17,630 nucleotides of DNA from assembly GCA_910588895.1 (NCBI GenBank), contig CAJUSS010000072.1, positions 832 to 18,461 on the forward strand, given 5' to 3'. Below, one piece after another: positions 7,381 through 14,294 of this stretch (positions within the stretch are counted from its first letter, which is position 1; every line of letters starts with the position of its first letter). A program made the position numbers and the translations under genes. The notes under the pieces were generated by a model. That model had not been told where the DNA came from, ran no database searches, and saw only the letters and a program-made list of their open reading frames with translations. The stretch comes from an uncultured Lachnospiraceae bacterium (GTDB taxonomy: Bacteria > Bacillota > Clostridia > Lachnospirales > Lachnospiraceae).

Positions 7381-7409
7381 TTGACTTTTTGTTCTACCTG
7401 TATTAGAAT
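7381..7409 (+). promoter_or_regulatory. Sigma-A promoter of htpG
   Basis: TTGACT (7381-7386), 17-base spacer, TAGAAT (7404-7409). Transcription would begin near 7416 and give a leader of about 73 bases to the ATG at 7489. Confidence 0.78.
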
Positions 7410-7488
7410 ATGGATCATGAGGTCTATATCGCATCAAGTGACCTGCAGGCAGAGCAAAAAGAGAAAGAGAAAAGGAGTGCTGATCATT

Positions 7489-9504
7489 ATGGCAAAGTCA
7501 GGTAATCTATCGATCAACAGTGAGAACATATTTCCGATCATCAAAAAGTGGCTCTATTCCGACCACGATATCTTCTATCGAGAGCTGATCTCTAATGGCT
7601 GTGATGCCATCACCAAGTTAAAGAAGCTGGAGCTGATGGGCGAGTTTGAGAAGCCGGAGGATATGGAGTATAAGATCCAGATCACGGTAAACCCCACCGA
7701 CAAGAGCATCACCTTTGAGGACAACGGTCTCGGTATGACAGAGGCGGAAGTGGAAGAGTACATCAACCAGATCGCATTTTCTGGTGCGCAGGCCTTTATG
7801 GAGAAATATAAGGACAAGGCCAACGAGGACCAGATCATCGGCCATTTCGGCCTGGGCTTCTACTCTGCCTTTATGGTGGCGGATAAAGTGACCATCGACA
7901 CTCTGTCCTATCAGGCAGATGCCAAGGCGGTCCACTGGGAGTCCGAGGGGGGCACCACCTTTGAGATGAACGAAGGCGATAAGGAAGGCATCGGGACCAG
8001 GATCACGCTGTATCTGAACGAGGACAGCACAGAATTTTCCAATGAATACCGAGCCCGCGAGGTGATCGAGAAGTACTGCTCCTTTATGCCGGTCCCGATC
8101 TTTTTAGAGGACAGCACCAAAAAACCCCAGCACGAGACGATCGAGAAGGACGAGCTGACAGATAAGGACACGATCGTGGAGACTATCGTGGAGGAAGCTA
8201 AGACCGAGGAGAAGGAAAAGGAAGACGGCACCAAGGAAGTGGTGGAGGTCTCCCCGGCCAAGGAGAAGTATAAGATCTTAAAGCGCCCGGTGGCCTTGAA
8301 CGACATCTCTCCCCTGTGGAACAAGCATCCCAACGAGTGTACGGAGGAGGAGTACAAGGCGTTTTACCGGAAGGTGTTCATGGATTTCAAGGAACCCCTG
8401 TTCTGGATCCATCTGAACATGGATTACCCCTTCAATTTAAAGGGTATCCTGTACTTCCCCAAGATCAATATGGAGTATGACAGCTTAGAGGGCACCATCA
8501 AGCTGTACAATAACCAGGTCTTCATCGCGGACAATATCAAAGAGGTGATCCCGGAATTCCTGATGCTGCTGAAAGGCGTGATCGATTGTCCGGACCTTCC
8601 TTTAAATGTTTCCCGTTCCGCATTGCAGAATGACGGCTTCGTGAAGAAGATCTCCGATTACATCACCAAGAAAGTGGCGGATAAGCTGTCCGGCATGTGC
8701 AAGACCGACCGGGAGAACTATGAGAAGTACTGGGATGATATCAATCCCTTCATCAAGTTCGGCTGCATCAAGGATGAGAAGTTCCAGGAGAAGATGAAGG
8801 ACCACATCATCTTCAAAAACCTGGAGGGCAAGTATCTGACCCTGCCGGAGTGCTTAGAGGAGAACAAGGAAAAGCATCCCAACAAGGTGTTCTATGTGAC
8901 CGACGAGAAAGAGCAGAGCCAGTACATCAATATGTTTAAGAAGGAAGGCTTGGATGCGGTCATCCTGTCCCATAACATCGACAGCCCCTTCATCAACCAG
9001 ATGGAGCAGAAGAACCAGGATCTGAAGTTCCTGCGCATCGACGCGGATGTGAGCGAGATCTTCAAGGAAGCCTCCGAGGAGACGGACGAGGAAAAGGAGA
9101 AGGCAAAGGCGGACGGCGAGGTTCTGGCGGCGGCATTCAAGAAGGCGTTAAATGATGACAAGCTGGAGGTCAAGGCAGAGAAGTTAAAGGACGCATCCGT
9201 CGCCTCCATGATCACCGTGACCGAGGAGTCCCGCAGGATGCAGGAGATGATGCGGATGTACAATATGTACGGCATGGATCCCTCCATGATGGGCGGCGCA
9301 GGGGAGTCCCTGATCCTTAACACAGGCCATCCCCTGGTCCAGTATGTCTTAGCTCATAAGGAAGGGGAAAATGTGGAGAAGATCTGTGGGCAGCTCTACG
9401 ATCTGGCAAAGCTGAGCCATGGCAGCCTGTCCCCGGAGCGGATGACCGGATTCATCGCCCGTACCAATGAGATCACGATGCTGTTAGCTGGTGAGGCGAA
9501 GTAA
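7489..9504 (+). CDS. htpG: Chaperone HtpG (bacterial Hsp90)
   Basis: A 671-residue ATP-dependent chaperone of the cytoplasm. The start MAKSGNLSINSEN at 7489 is preceded by AAAGGAG (7471-7477); earlier in-frame ATGs lie within the CIRCE element or promoter. The GHKL ATPase motifs are present: YRELISNGCDA with Glu32, Asn36 and Asp39, DNGLGMT, and GHFGLGFYSAF. The middle domain contains the conserved LPLNVSRSALQND. The C-terminal dimerisation region includes a Met-rich amphipathic segment (RRMQEMMRMYNMYGMDP). Unlike E. coli HtpG (624 residues) it has a highly charged linker at about residues 213-260, rich in Glu and Lys, between the ATPase and middle domains. HrcA control is indicated by the CIRCE element upstream. 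Two hairpins follow the gene, at 9569-9606 and 9669-9706. Confidence 0.95.
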   Translation: MAKSGNLSINSENIFPIIKKWLYSDHDIFYRELISNGCDAITKLKKLELMGEFEKPEDMEYKIQITVNPTDKSITFEDNGLGMTEAEVEEYINQIAFSGAQAFMEKYKDKANEDQIIGHFGLGFYSAFMVADKVTIDTLSYQADAKAVHWESEGGTTFEMNEGDKEGIGTRITLYLNEDSTEFSNEYRAREVIEKYCSFMPVPIFLEDSTKKPQHETIEKDELTDKDTIVETIVEEAKTEEKEKEDGTKEVVEVSPAKEKYKILKRPVALNDISPLWNKHPNECTEEEYKAFYRKVFMDFKEPLFWIHLNMDYPFNLKGILYFPKINMEYDSLEGTIKLYNNQVFIADNIKEVIPEFLMLLKGVIDCPDLPLNVSRSALQNDGFVKKISDYITKKVADKLSGMCKTDRENYEKYWDDINPFIKFGCIKDEKFQEKMKDHIIFKNLEGKYLTLPECLEENKEKHPNKVFYVTDEKEQSQYINMFKKEGLDAVILSHNIDSPFINQMEQKNQDLKFLRIDADVSEIFKEASEETDEEKEKAKADGEVLAAAFKKALNDDKLEVKAEKLKDASVASMITVTEESRRMQEMMRMYNMYGMDPSMMGGAGESLILNTGHPLVQYVLAHKEGENVEKICGQLYDLAKLSHGSLSPERMTGFIARTNEITMLLAGEAK

Positions 9505-9559
9505 AGCGGATAGGATATAGAGCAGAGCTGCTTAAAACGTGCGAGCGGATAAGGATATA
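9505..9559. repeat. Pair of short direct repeats just after htpG
   Basis: AGCGGATAGGATATA (9505-9519) recurs as AGCGGATAAGGATATA (9544-9559), differing by one inserted A. The repeats are 39 bases apart. Function unknown. Confidence 0.5.
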
Positions 9560-9568
9560 AAAAATGCG

Positions 9569-9606
9569 CTCCGGTCAAGCCGCCATACAGGTGCGCTTGA
9601 CCGGAG
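9569..9606 (-). terminator. Strong hairpin, terminator in the reverse direction
   Basis: A perfect 12-bp stem, CTCCGGTCAAGC (9569-9580) with GCTTGACCGGAG (9595-9606), is extended by CGCC/GGTG (one G-U) around the loop ATACA. On the minus strand it is followed, after a few bases, by six T bases (the A run at 9559-9564). On the plus strand the trailing bases are TCTGTCTG, so it would be weak there, although the RNA hairpin could still protect the htpG mRNA end. Confidence 0.65.
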
Positions 9607-9668
9607 TCTGTCTGTAGAAAGGGTCCTTCCGTGATAGATCTGATGCGGGGAGGGGCAGATCAGGATAG

Positions 9669-9706
9669 AAAAGCCGGACACATCCGTTTGGGTGCATCCG
9701 GCTTTT
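9669..9706. terminator. Bidirectional terminator between htpG and the reverse-strand small gene
   Basis: AAAAGCCGGA (9669-9678) pairs perfectly with TCCGGCTTTT (9697-9706), and CATCC (9681-9685) pairs with GGGTG (9690-9694) inside. Both strands end in four T bases. On the minus strand it lies seven bases after the stop of the 44-residue gene, which is strong support for that gene; on the plus strand it can end htpG transcripts. Confidence 0.85.
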
Positions 9707-9712
9707 CTTGTG

Positions 9713-9847
9713 TCAGCCTTTGTCTTCGTTCATATCATCGGCGATCGTGCCCAGGCAGCTGCTCACCGTGGAGATGGTCACAGCTACGACAAAGAGGGCT
9801 AAAAGGATGATCGTGCCAAAAAAGGCAGCTAAAAACCCAAATTCCAT
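9713..9847 (-). CDS. Small single-span membrane protein (44 aa), unknown
   Basis: A 44-codon frame on the minus strand beginning MEFGFLAAFFGTI and ending ADDMNEDKG. Residues 3-28 form one hydrophobic segment of Phe, Leu, Ile, Val and Ala; the tail is acidic (Asp37, Asp38, Glu41, Asp42). A consensus AAGGAG (plus-strand bases 9857-9862) lies nine bases upstream of the ATG, and a bidirectional rho-independent terminator begins seven bases after the TGA. A promoter candidate (9994-10022) would give a leader of about 140 bases. These three signals together make translation likely. I recognise no family. Possible roles are a small membrane regulator or a toxin-like peptide; neither is supported beyond the general form. 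Confidence 0.75.
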   Translation of the reverse strand: MEFGFLAAFFGTIILLALFVVAVTISTVSSCLGTIADDMNEDKG

Positions 9848-9993
9848 ACGATATGTCTCCTTATCTTTCCTATAATACCTCTGTATGCAGAAAAGCTATC
9901 GCTCTTCCAAAGGCTTTGGCCTGTCATCTCTCACAGATCGGCCAGAAGATCCGCTGCGGCGCTGGCGTAAATGTGAAAAATAACTTTGGGTTA

Positions 9994-10022
9994 AGTATAG
10001 CACAGAAAGTATCGTATGAAAA
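9994..10022 (-). promoter_or_regulatory. Candidate promoter of the 44-residue gene
   Basis: On the minus strand the -35 is TTTTCA (plus bases 10017-10022, 4 of 6 matches), the spacer is 17 bases, and the -10 is TATACT (9994-9999) with an extended TGC before it. It lies back to back with the degV promoter; the two -35 boxes are two bases apart. Confidence 0.5.
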
Positions 10023-10024
10023 GA

Positions 10025-10053
10025 TTGAAAATAGAAAAATATAATGCTATAAT
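10025..10053 (+). promoter_or_regulatory. Sigma-A promoter of degV
   Basis: TTGAAA (10025-10030), 17-base spacer, perfect TATAAT (10048-10053). A second TATAAT begins at 10040. Transcription would start near 10060, about 80 bases before the degV ATG. Confidence 0.8.
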
Positions 10054-10141
10054 AAGTAGTGATCAAAACTACATCATGTAGGATAGGAATGAAACCGCTC
10101 CAGGCTATAAAAAAGGTGGCCGGAGATGATCGGAGGAGACC

Positions 10142-10993
10142 ATGACATATAAGATCATAGGAGATAGCTGTCTGGACCTGACAGATGGATTGAAGAAGGA
10201 CCCCCATTTTCATATCGTGCCATTGATCCTGCAGGTAGGACAGAACACGGTGGTGGATGATGAGACATTTGACCGGACAAGGTTCATCCAGATGATGAAG
10301 GATTGCCCGGACTGCCCCAAGACGGCCTGTCCCTCGCCAGAGAGCTTTAAGGAAGCGTATGAAGGGCCGGAGGAGAATGTTTTTGTGATCTGCCTGTCCG
10401 AACACTTGAGCGGCAGCTACAACAGTGCGCAGGTGGGGAAGCAGCTTTATGAGGAAGAACATAGCGGCAAAGGGCGTGGAGACAAGAACATCTTTGTCTT
10501 GAGCTCTCTTTCGGCTTCGGCGGGGCAGTTGAACTTAGCCTTGTATATCCGCGACCTGTGCGAGCAGGGCATTCCCTTTGAAAAGATCGTGAAGCGCGTC
10601 ACCGCGTATCGGGATGACATGAAGACCTTTTTTGTCCTGGAATCTCTAGATAACCTGCGCAAGAATGGCCGTCTCAGCGGGCTCCAGGCATTCTTTGCCA
10701 CCACACTGAACATCAAGCCGGTGATGGCCGGAGACAAAGGAGTGATCGTGAAGGTGGACCAGGCCCGGGGGATCGCAAAGGCGCTCCAGCGGATGTGCGA
10801 CCATGCCGTGGCCGCTGTGGAGGATACCCGGGACCGCACGCTGGTGATCGCCCACTGCAACTGCCCGGAGCGGGCCCGACAGGTGCAGCAGGAGATGGAA
10901 AAGAGAGGGAGCTTTAAGGAGATCGTCATCACAAAGACCGCTGGTGTGGCTACGGTATATGCCAATGACGGCGGGATCGTGATCGCATTGTGA
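10142..10993 (+). CDS. DegV family fatty acid-binding protein (FakB-like)
   Basis: A 283-residue cytoplasmic protein of the DegV/FakB family. FakB proteins bind a fatty acid and present it to the kinase FakA, making acyl phosphate for phospholipid synthesis. The opening IIGDSCLDL (residues 5-13) is the family N-terminal motif, CLSEHLSGSYNSA is the ligand-binding block with the conserved serines, and ESLDNLRKNGRLSG with LNIKPVM is the C-terminal half signature. Length is typical. GGAGGAG (10132-10138) lies just before the ATG. The gene has its own promoter and no partner kinase gene is in the window, as usual for scattered degV paralogues. Whether it binds saturated or unsaturated fatty acids cannot be told. 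Confidence 0.92.
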   Translation: MTYKIIGDSCLDLTDGLKKDPHFHIVPLILQVGQNTVVDDETFDRTRFIQMMKDCPDCPKTACPSPESFKEAYEGPEENVFVICLSEHLSGSYNSAQVGKQLYEEEHSGKGRGDKNIFVLSSLSASAGQLNLALYIRDLCEQGIPFEKIVKRVTAYRDDMKTFFVLESLDNLRKNGRLSGLQAFFATTLNIKPVMAGDKGVIVKVDQARGIAKALQRMCDHAVAAVEDTRDRTLVIAHCNCPERARQVQQEMEKRGSFKEIVITKTAGVATVYANDGGIVIAL

Positions 10994-11049
10994 TAGGCGG
11001 AGCTGCCGGAGGATGTGGCTTATATAGGATAGATGGATCCATGCTGTAT

Positions 11050-11079
11050 GATCTAGGAGCGGTATATCGCATATAGATC
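11050..11079. repeat. Symmetric hairpin downstream of degV
   Basis: GATCTA (11050-11055) pairs with TAGATC (11074-11079) and GCG (11059-11061) with CGC (11068-11070), separated by a 3-by-3 internal loop. No T run follows. Confidence 0.35.
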
Positions 11080-11130
11080 CGGCTGGCGGCAGTCTCACCA
11101 TGACAGACATTTAAACGTTACGAAAGAACA

Positions 11131-11163
11131 CAGGAGCCGTTGCATCTTATGCGACAGCTCCTG
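11131..11163 (+). terminator. Long hairpin between degV and capA
   Basis: CAGGAGC (11131-11137) pairs with GCTCCTG (11157-11163), and GTTGCAT (11139-11145) with ATGCGAC (11149-11155, one G-U pair), leaving a CTT loop and a single C/A mismatch. This is a very stable 14-bp hairpin. The next T run (five T) is at 11180-11184, too far for a textbook terminator, so it may be a degV mRNA end or a leader structure for capA. Confidence 0.5.
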
Positions 11164-11280
11164 GTCTGTATCCGGCTGCTTTTTACAAACTGACCAAAGG
11201 CCTTTCCCTCCGCCGCAGGGCTGGAACGGATGGGAAGGGGGCCGTATCGAAAGCTCCTGCAGAGAGCAAAAAGGAGAAGG

Positions 11281-12570
11281 ATGGAAGGAAAGAGCAGAAA
11301 AAAGAAGAGCAGAAGGAATAGGGGCTGGATCCTCGTGGGCGTGCTGGCAGCGGTGGCAGGGATAGCCGCGGTCAGTCTTTTCGCGGCAGACCATATGGGA
11401 AAGGCGGCCGGAAAGGACGGACAAGATGTGTTTTTTATGGAAGAGACCTCCAGTGATGGGATAAAGCTGCCTGACGAAGGAAGGCGCGAGGCCAGTATCG
11501 TGATCCGCACCGGGGATCCTGACGGGGCGCCCGTGGGAGCTGAGAGCGGGGCAGAGGGATCTGTGCTGTCTGATAACAGTGACAAAGCTGCGGACCTAGG
11601 AGCAGGAACGGTCCTGTCAGATGACGGGCGGAAAGGGACGCTCACTCTGGCATTTGCCGGGGACGTGCTCCTCTCGGACCATGTGCTGAACGCCTATCAG
11701 AACGGTGGAGGGATACAAGGTGTAGTTGGCGAAAGTCTCCTGCAGGCAGCAGAGGAGGCCGATCTTTTTATGGTCAATCAGGAATTTCCCTTCAGCGACA
11801 GAGGGAGTGCCGCGCCGGATAAGCAGTTTACCTTCCGCCTGCCTCCGGATAAGGTCAGTCTCCTCCAGGAGATGGGGATCGACCTGGTCACATTGGCCAA
11901 TAACCATGCGCTGGATTTTGGGACAGAGGCCCTTTTGGATACCTGTGCCACGCTGGATAAGGCCGGTATCCCGTATGTGGGGGCCGGAGCGGATATCCAG
12001 GAGGCAAAAAGATCCTATACCACCCGGCTGGGGCAGTGGACCGTAGGCTTCTTAGGCGCTACCCGGGTGATCCCGGTGGCCGACTGGGCCGCCACCCCTT
12101 ATGGGCCGGGGATGCTCAGTACATACGACCCCGCGATCGTACTGGAGGAGATCCGCAAAGCGAAGGAAGCTTGCGATCTTGTGGTGGTGTATGTCCACTG
12201 GGGCATCGAGCGGGAAGAATATCCCAAAGACTACCAGCGCCAGCTGGGCCGCCAGTACATCGATGCCGGCGCGGACCTGGTGATCGGGAGCCATCCCCAT
12301 GTGCTCCAGGGGATCGAATACTACGATGGGAAGCCGATCGTATACAGCCTGGGAAATTTTGTGTTCGGCAGCATCATCCCCAGGACGGTCCTGCTAAAGG
12401 CGGGATGGGATGGCGAGGAGATAAGCCTTTCGCTCGTCCCCGCTACATCCAGCGCCGGGTATACCCGGGAGCTGACCGATCCGGCAGAGGCGCAGGCGCT
12501 GTTCCGGTATGTGGAGTCGATCTCTGCGGGGATACGGATCGATGAGGAGGGGAGGGTCTGGGAAGAGTAA
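11281..12570 (+). CDS. CapA family protein (PGA_cap metallophosphatase-like)
   Basis: A 429-residue protein with a basic N-terminus (KSRKKKSRRNRG), one membrane segment at about residues 18-38, and a low-complexity linker to about residue 118, so the domain lies outside the membrane. The start at 11281 has AAGGAG (11271-11276) four bases upstream; an in-frame ATG at 11230 has only a weak site. The CapA domain spans about residues 120-370: LAFAGDVLLSD with Asp128, VNQEFPF, TLANNHALDFG with Asn207, Asn208 and His209, VVYVHWG, and GSHPHVLQG with His338 and His340. These are the metal-site residues of the calcineurin-like CapA fold. CapA was named for poly-gamma-glutamate capsule synthesis, but capB/capC are absent here, so another envelope polymer role is likely. 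Confidence 0.9.
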   Translation: MEGKSRKKKSRRNRGWILVGVLAAVAGIAAVSLFAADHMGKAAGKDGQDVFFMEETSSDGIKLPDEGRREASIVIRTGDPDGAPVGAESGAEGSVLSDNSDKAADLGAGTVLSDDGRKGTLTLAFAGDVLLSDHVLNAYQNGGGIQGVVGESLLQAAEEADLFMVNQEFPFSDRGSAAPDKQFTFRLPPDKVSLLQEMGIDLVTLANNHALDFGTEALLDTCATLDKAGIPYVGAGADIQEAKRSYTTRLGQWTVGFLGATRVIPVADWAATPYGPGMLSTYDPAIVLEEIRKAKEACDLVVVYVHWGIEREEYPKDYQRQLGRQYIDAGADLVIGSHPHVLQGIEYYDGKPIVYSLGNFVFGSIIPRTVLLKAGWDGEEISLSLVPATSSAGYTRELTDPAEAQALFRYVESISAGIRIDEEGRVWEE

Positions 12571-12606
12571 GGAGCGATAGAAGTGACCTGGCCATCGGGA
12601 AACGAG

Positions 12607-12618
12607 GAACGTTTGTTC
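12607..12618 (+). promoter_or_regulatory. LexA (DinR) SOS box of uvrA
   Basis: GAAC (12607-12610), four bases, GTTC (12615-12618). This is the core of the Gram-positive LexA operator CGAAC-N4-GTTCG. The right flank G fits and the left flank C is replaced by G. It ends eight bases before the -35 box of the uvrA promoter, as expected for SOS control of nucleotide excision repair. Confidence 0.8.
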
Positions 12619-12626
12619 GGAAATGC

Positions 12627-12655
12627 TTGAATCCTCAAATGGGATATGCTATACT
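12627..12655 (+). promoter_or_regulatory. Sigma-A promoter of uvrA with extended -10
   Basis: TTGAAT (12627-12632), 17-base spacer, TATACT (12650-12655) preceded by TGC (extended -10). A TTG codon in the uvrA frame at 12627 is this -35 box and not a start codon. Transcription would begin near 12662. Confidence 0.82.
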
Positions 12656-12749
12656 GGACCATATCGATCTGACAGAAAAGCTCAGGATGGACAAGCTCGG
12701 AGGCGTATGGCTTCCGGGCTTGTGCCTGGATAGAGAACGAGGTGCGAAG

Positions 12750-14294
12750 ATGGCAAAACAATATATCAAGATCCGCGGCGCGAACGAGCATAACTTAAAG
12801 AACATCTCCCTAAACATCCCGCGGAACGAGCTGGTGGTGCTGACCGGGCTTTCCGGCTCGGGAAAGTCCTCCCTAGCCTTTGATACGATCTATGCGGAGG
12901 GGCAGCGGCGCTACATGGAATCCCTTTCCTCCTACGCCCGCCAGTTCCTGGGGCAGATGGAGAAGCCGGATGTGGAGAGCATCGAGGGCCTGTCCCCTGC
13001 GATCTCCATCGATCAGAAGTCCACGAACCGGAACCCACGTTCCACGGTGGGGACAGTGACGGAGATCTATGACTATATGCGGCTTTTGTATGCGAGAGCC
13101 GGCATCCCCCACTGTCCCAAATGCGGCAAGGAGATCCGAAAGCAGACTGTGGATCAGATCGTGGACCAGCTTTTGGCTATGCCGGAGCGGACGAAGATCC
13201 AGCTCCTCGCCCCGGTAGTCCGGGGGCGGAAGGGCGAGCATGTGAAGATCTTAGAGCAGGCCAGAAGGAGCGGCTACGTCCGGGTCCGGATCGACGGGAA
13301 CCTGTATGAGCTTTCCGAAGAGATCAAGCCGGAAAAGAACATCAAGCATAATATCGAGATCGTGGTGGACCGGCTGGTGGTGCGGCCAGGCATCGAAAAG
13401 CGCCTGACGGATTCGATCGAGACGGTCATGACTCTGGCAAATGGCCTTCTTTTGGTGGATGTGACCGATGGAAAGGTGCTCACGTTTTCCCAGAGCTTTT
13501 CCTGTCCGGACTGCGGGATCAGTGTGGAGGAGGTAGAGCCCAGGAGCTTTTCCTTTAACAATCCCTTCGGCGCCTGCCCGGAGTGCTTCGGTCTGGGCTA
13601 TAAGATGGAATTTGACGAGGACCTGATGATCCCGGACAAGTCCTTGAGCATCAAAGAGGGTGCGATCGTGGTGATGGGCTGGCAGTCCTGCGCGGATAAG
13701 GGCAGCTTTACCGGAGCGATACTGGATGCACTGGCGAAGGAATACCATTTCGATCTGGATACGCCCTTTGAGGATTACCCGGAGGATATCCATGATATCC
13801 TGCTCCACGGCACAGAGGGGAAAGAGGTGAAGGTGCATTATAAAGGCCAGCGGGGGGAGGGCGTTTACGATGTGGCATTTGAGGGCCTTTTGAAAAATGT
13901 GGACCGCCGCTATCGGGAGACCTTTTCGGAAACCTCTAAGGCAGAATATGAGACCTATATGCGGATCACACCCTGTCCTCTCTGCCATGGGCAGAGGCTG
14001 AAAAAGGAATCCCTGGCGGTGACCTTGGGGGATAAGAACATCTATCAGGCTACGGATATGTCCATCGTCAAGTTCCGGGAGTTCATCGACCAGTTGGACC
14101 TTACGCCCATGCAGAAGGCGATCGGAGGCCCGATCCTAAAGGAGATCCGGGCCAGGGTGAGCTTTCTGATCGATGTTGGATTGGAATATCTGTCTATGTC
14201 CAGAGCTACGGGGACCTTGTCCGGCGGTGAAGCCCAGAGGATCCGCCTGGCCACCCAGATCGGATCCGGCCTGGTGGGCGTGGCTTATATCTGA
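12750..14294 (+). CDS. uvrA: UvrA N-terminal fragment (514 residues, up to the UGA)
   Basis: If the stop is real this is the only product made from the normal start. It contains Walker A of the first ATPase domain (GLSGSGKSS, residues 33-41), the first zinc-site cysteines (Cys252, Cys255, Cys276, Cys279), an additional Cys122/Cys125 pair, the UvrB-binding and insertion regions, and the first ABC signature LSGGEAQ at about 490-496. It ends at GVAYI, one residue before Walker B Asp-Glu. It lacks the entire second ATPase domain and would not support repair. Confidence 0.88.
   Translation: MAKQYIKIRGANEHNLKNISLNIPRNELVVLTGLSGSGKSSLAFDTIYAEGQRRYMESLSSYARQFLGQMEKPDVESIEGLSPAISIDQKSTNRNPRSTVGTVTEIYDYMRLLYARAGIPHCPKCGKEIRKQTVDQIVDQLLAMPERTKIQLLAPVVRGRKGEHVKILEQARRSGYVRVRIDGNLYELSEEIKPEKNIKHNIEIVVDRLVVRPGIEKRLTDSIETVMTLANGLLLVDVTDGKVLTFSQSFSCPDCGISVEEVEPRSFSFNNPFGACPECFGLGYKMEFDEDLMIPDKSLSIKEGAIVVMGWQSCADKGSFTGAILDALAKEYHFDLDTPFEDYPEDIHDILLHGTEGKEVKVHYKGQRGEGVYDVAFEGLLKNVDRRYRETFSETSKAEYETYMRITPCPLCHGQRLKKESLAVTLGDKNIYQATDMSIVKFREFIDQLDLTPMQKAIGGPILKEIRARVSFLIDVGLEYLSMSRATGTLSGGEAQRIRLATQIGSGLVGVAYI

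Noticed and set aside
7363..7488. Earlier in-frame ATG codons (7363 and later) as htpG start
   Set aside because: The first lies inside the CIRCE element upstream of the promoter; the added residues do not resemble HtpG, while MAKSGN at 7489 does.
9853..10044. Plus-strand frame of 63 codons before degV
   Set aside because: It overlaps the reverse-strand promoter and the degV promoter, has no suitable ribosome site, and its composition does not look like a protein.
12627..12749. TTG at 12627 as the uvrA start
   Set aside because: It is the -35 box of the uvrA promoter; the normal UvrA N-terminus begins at 12750 with a ribosome site.
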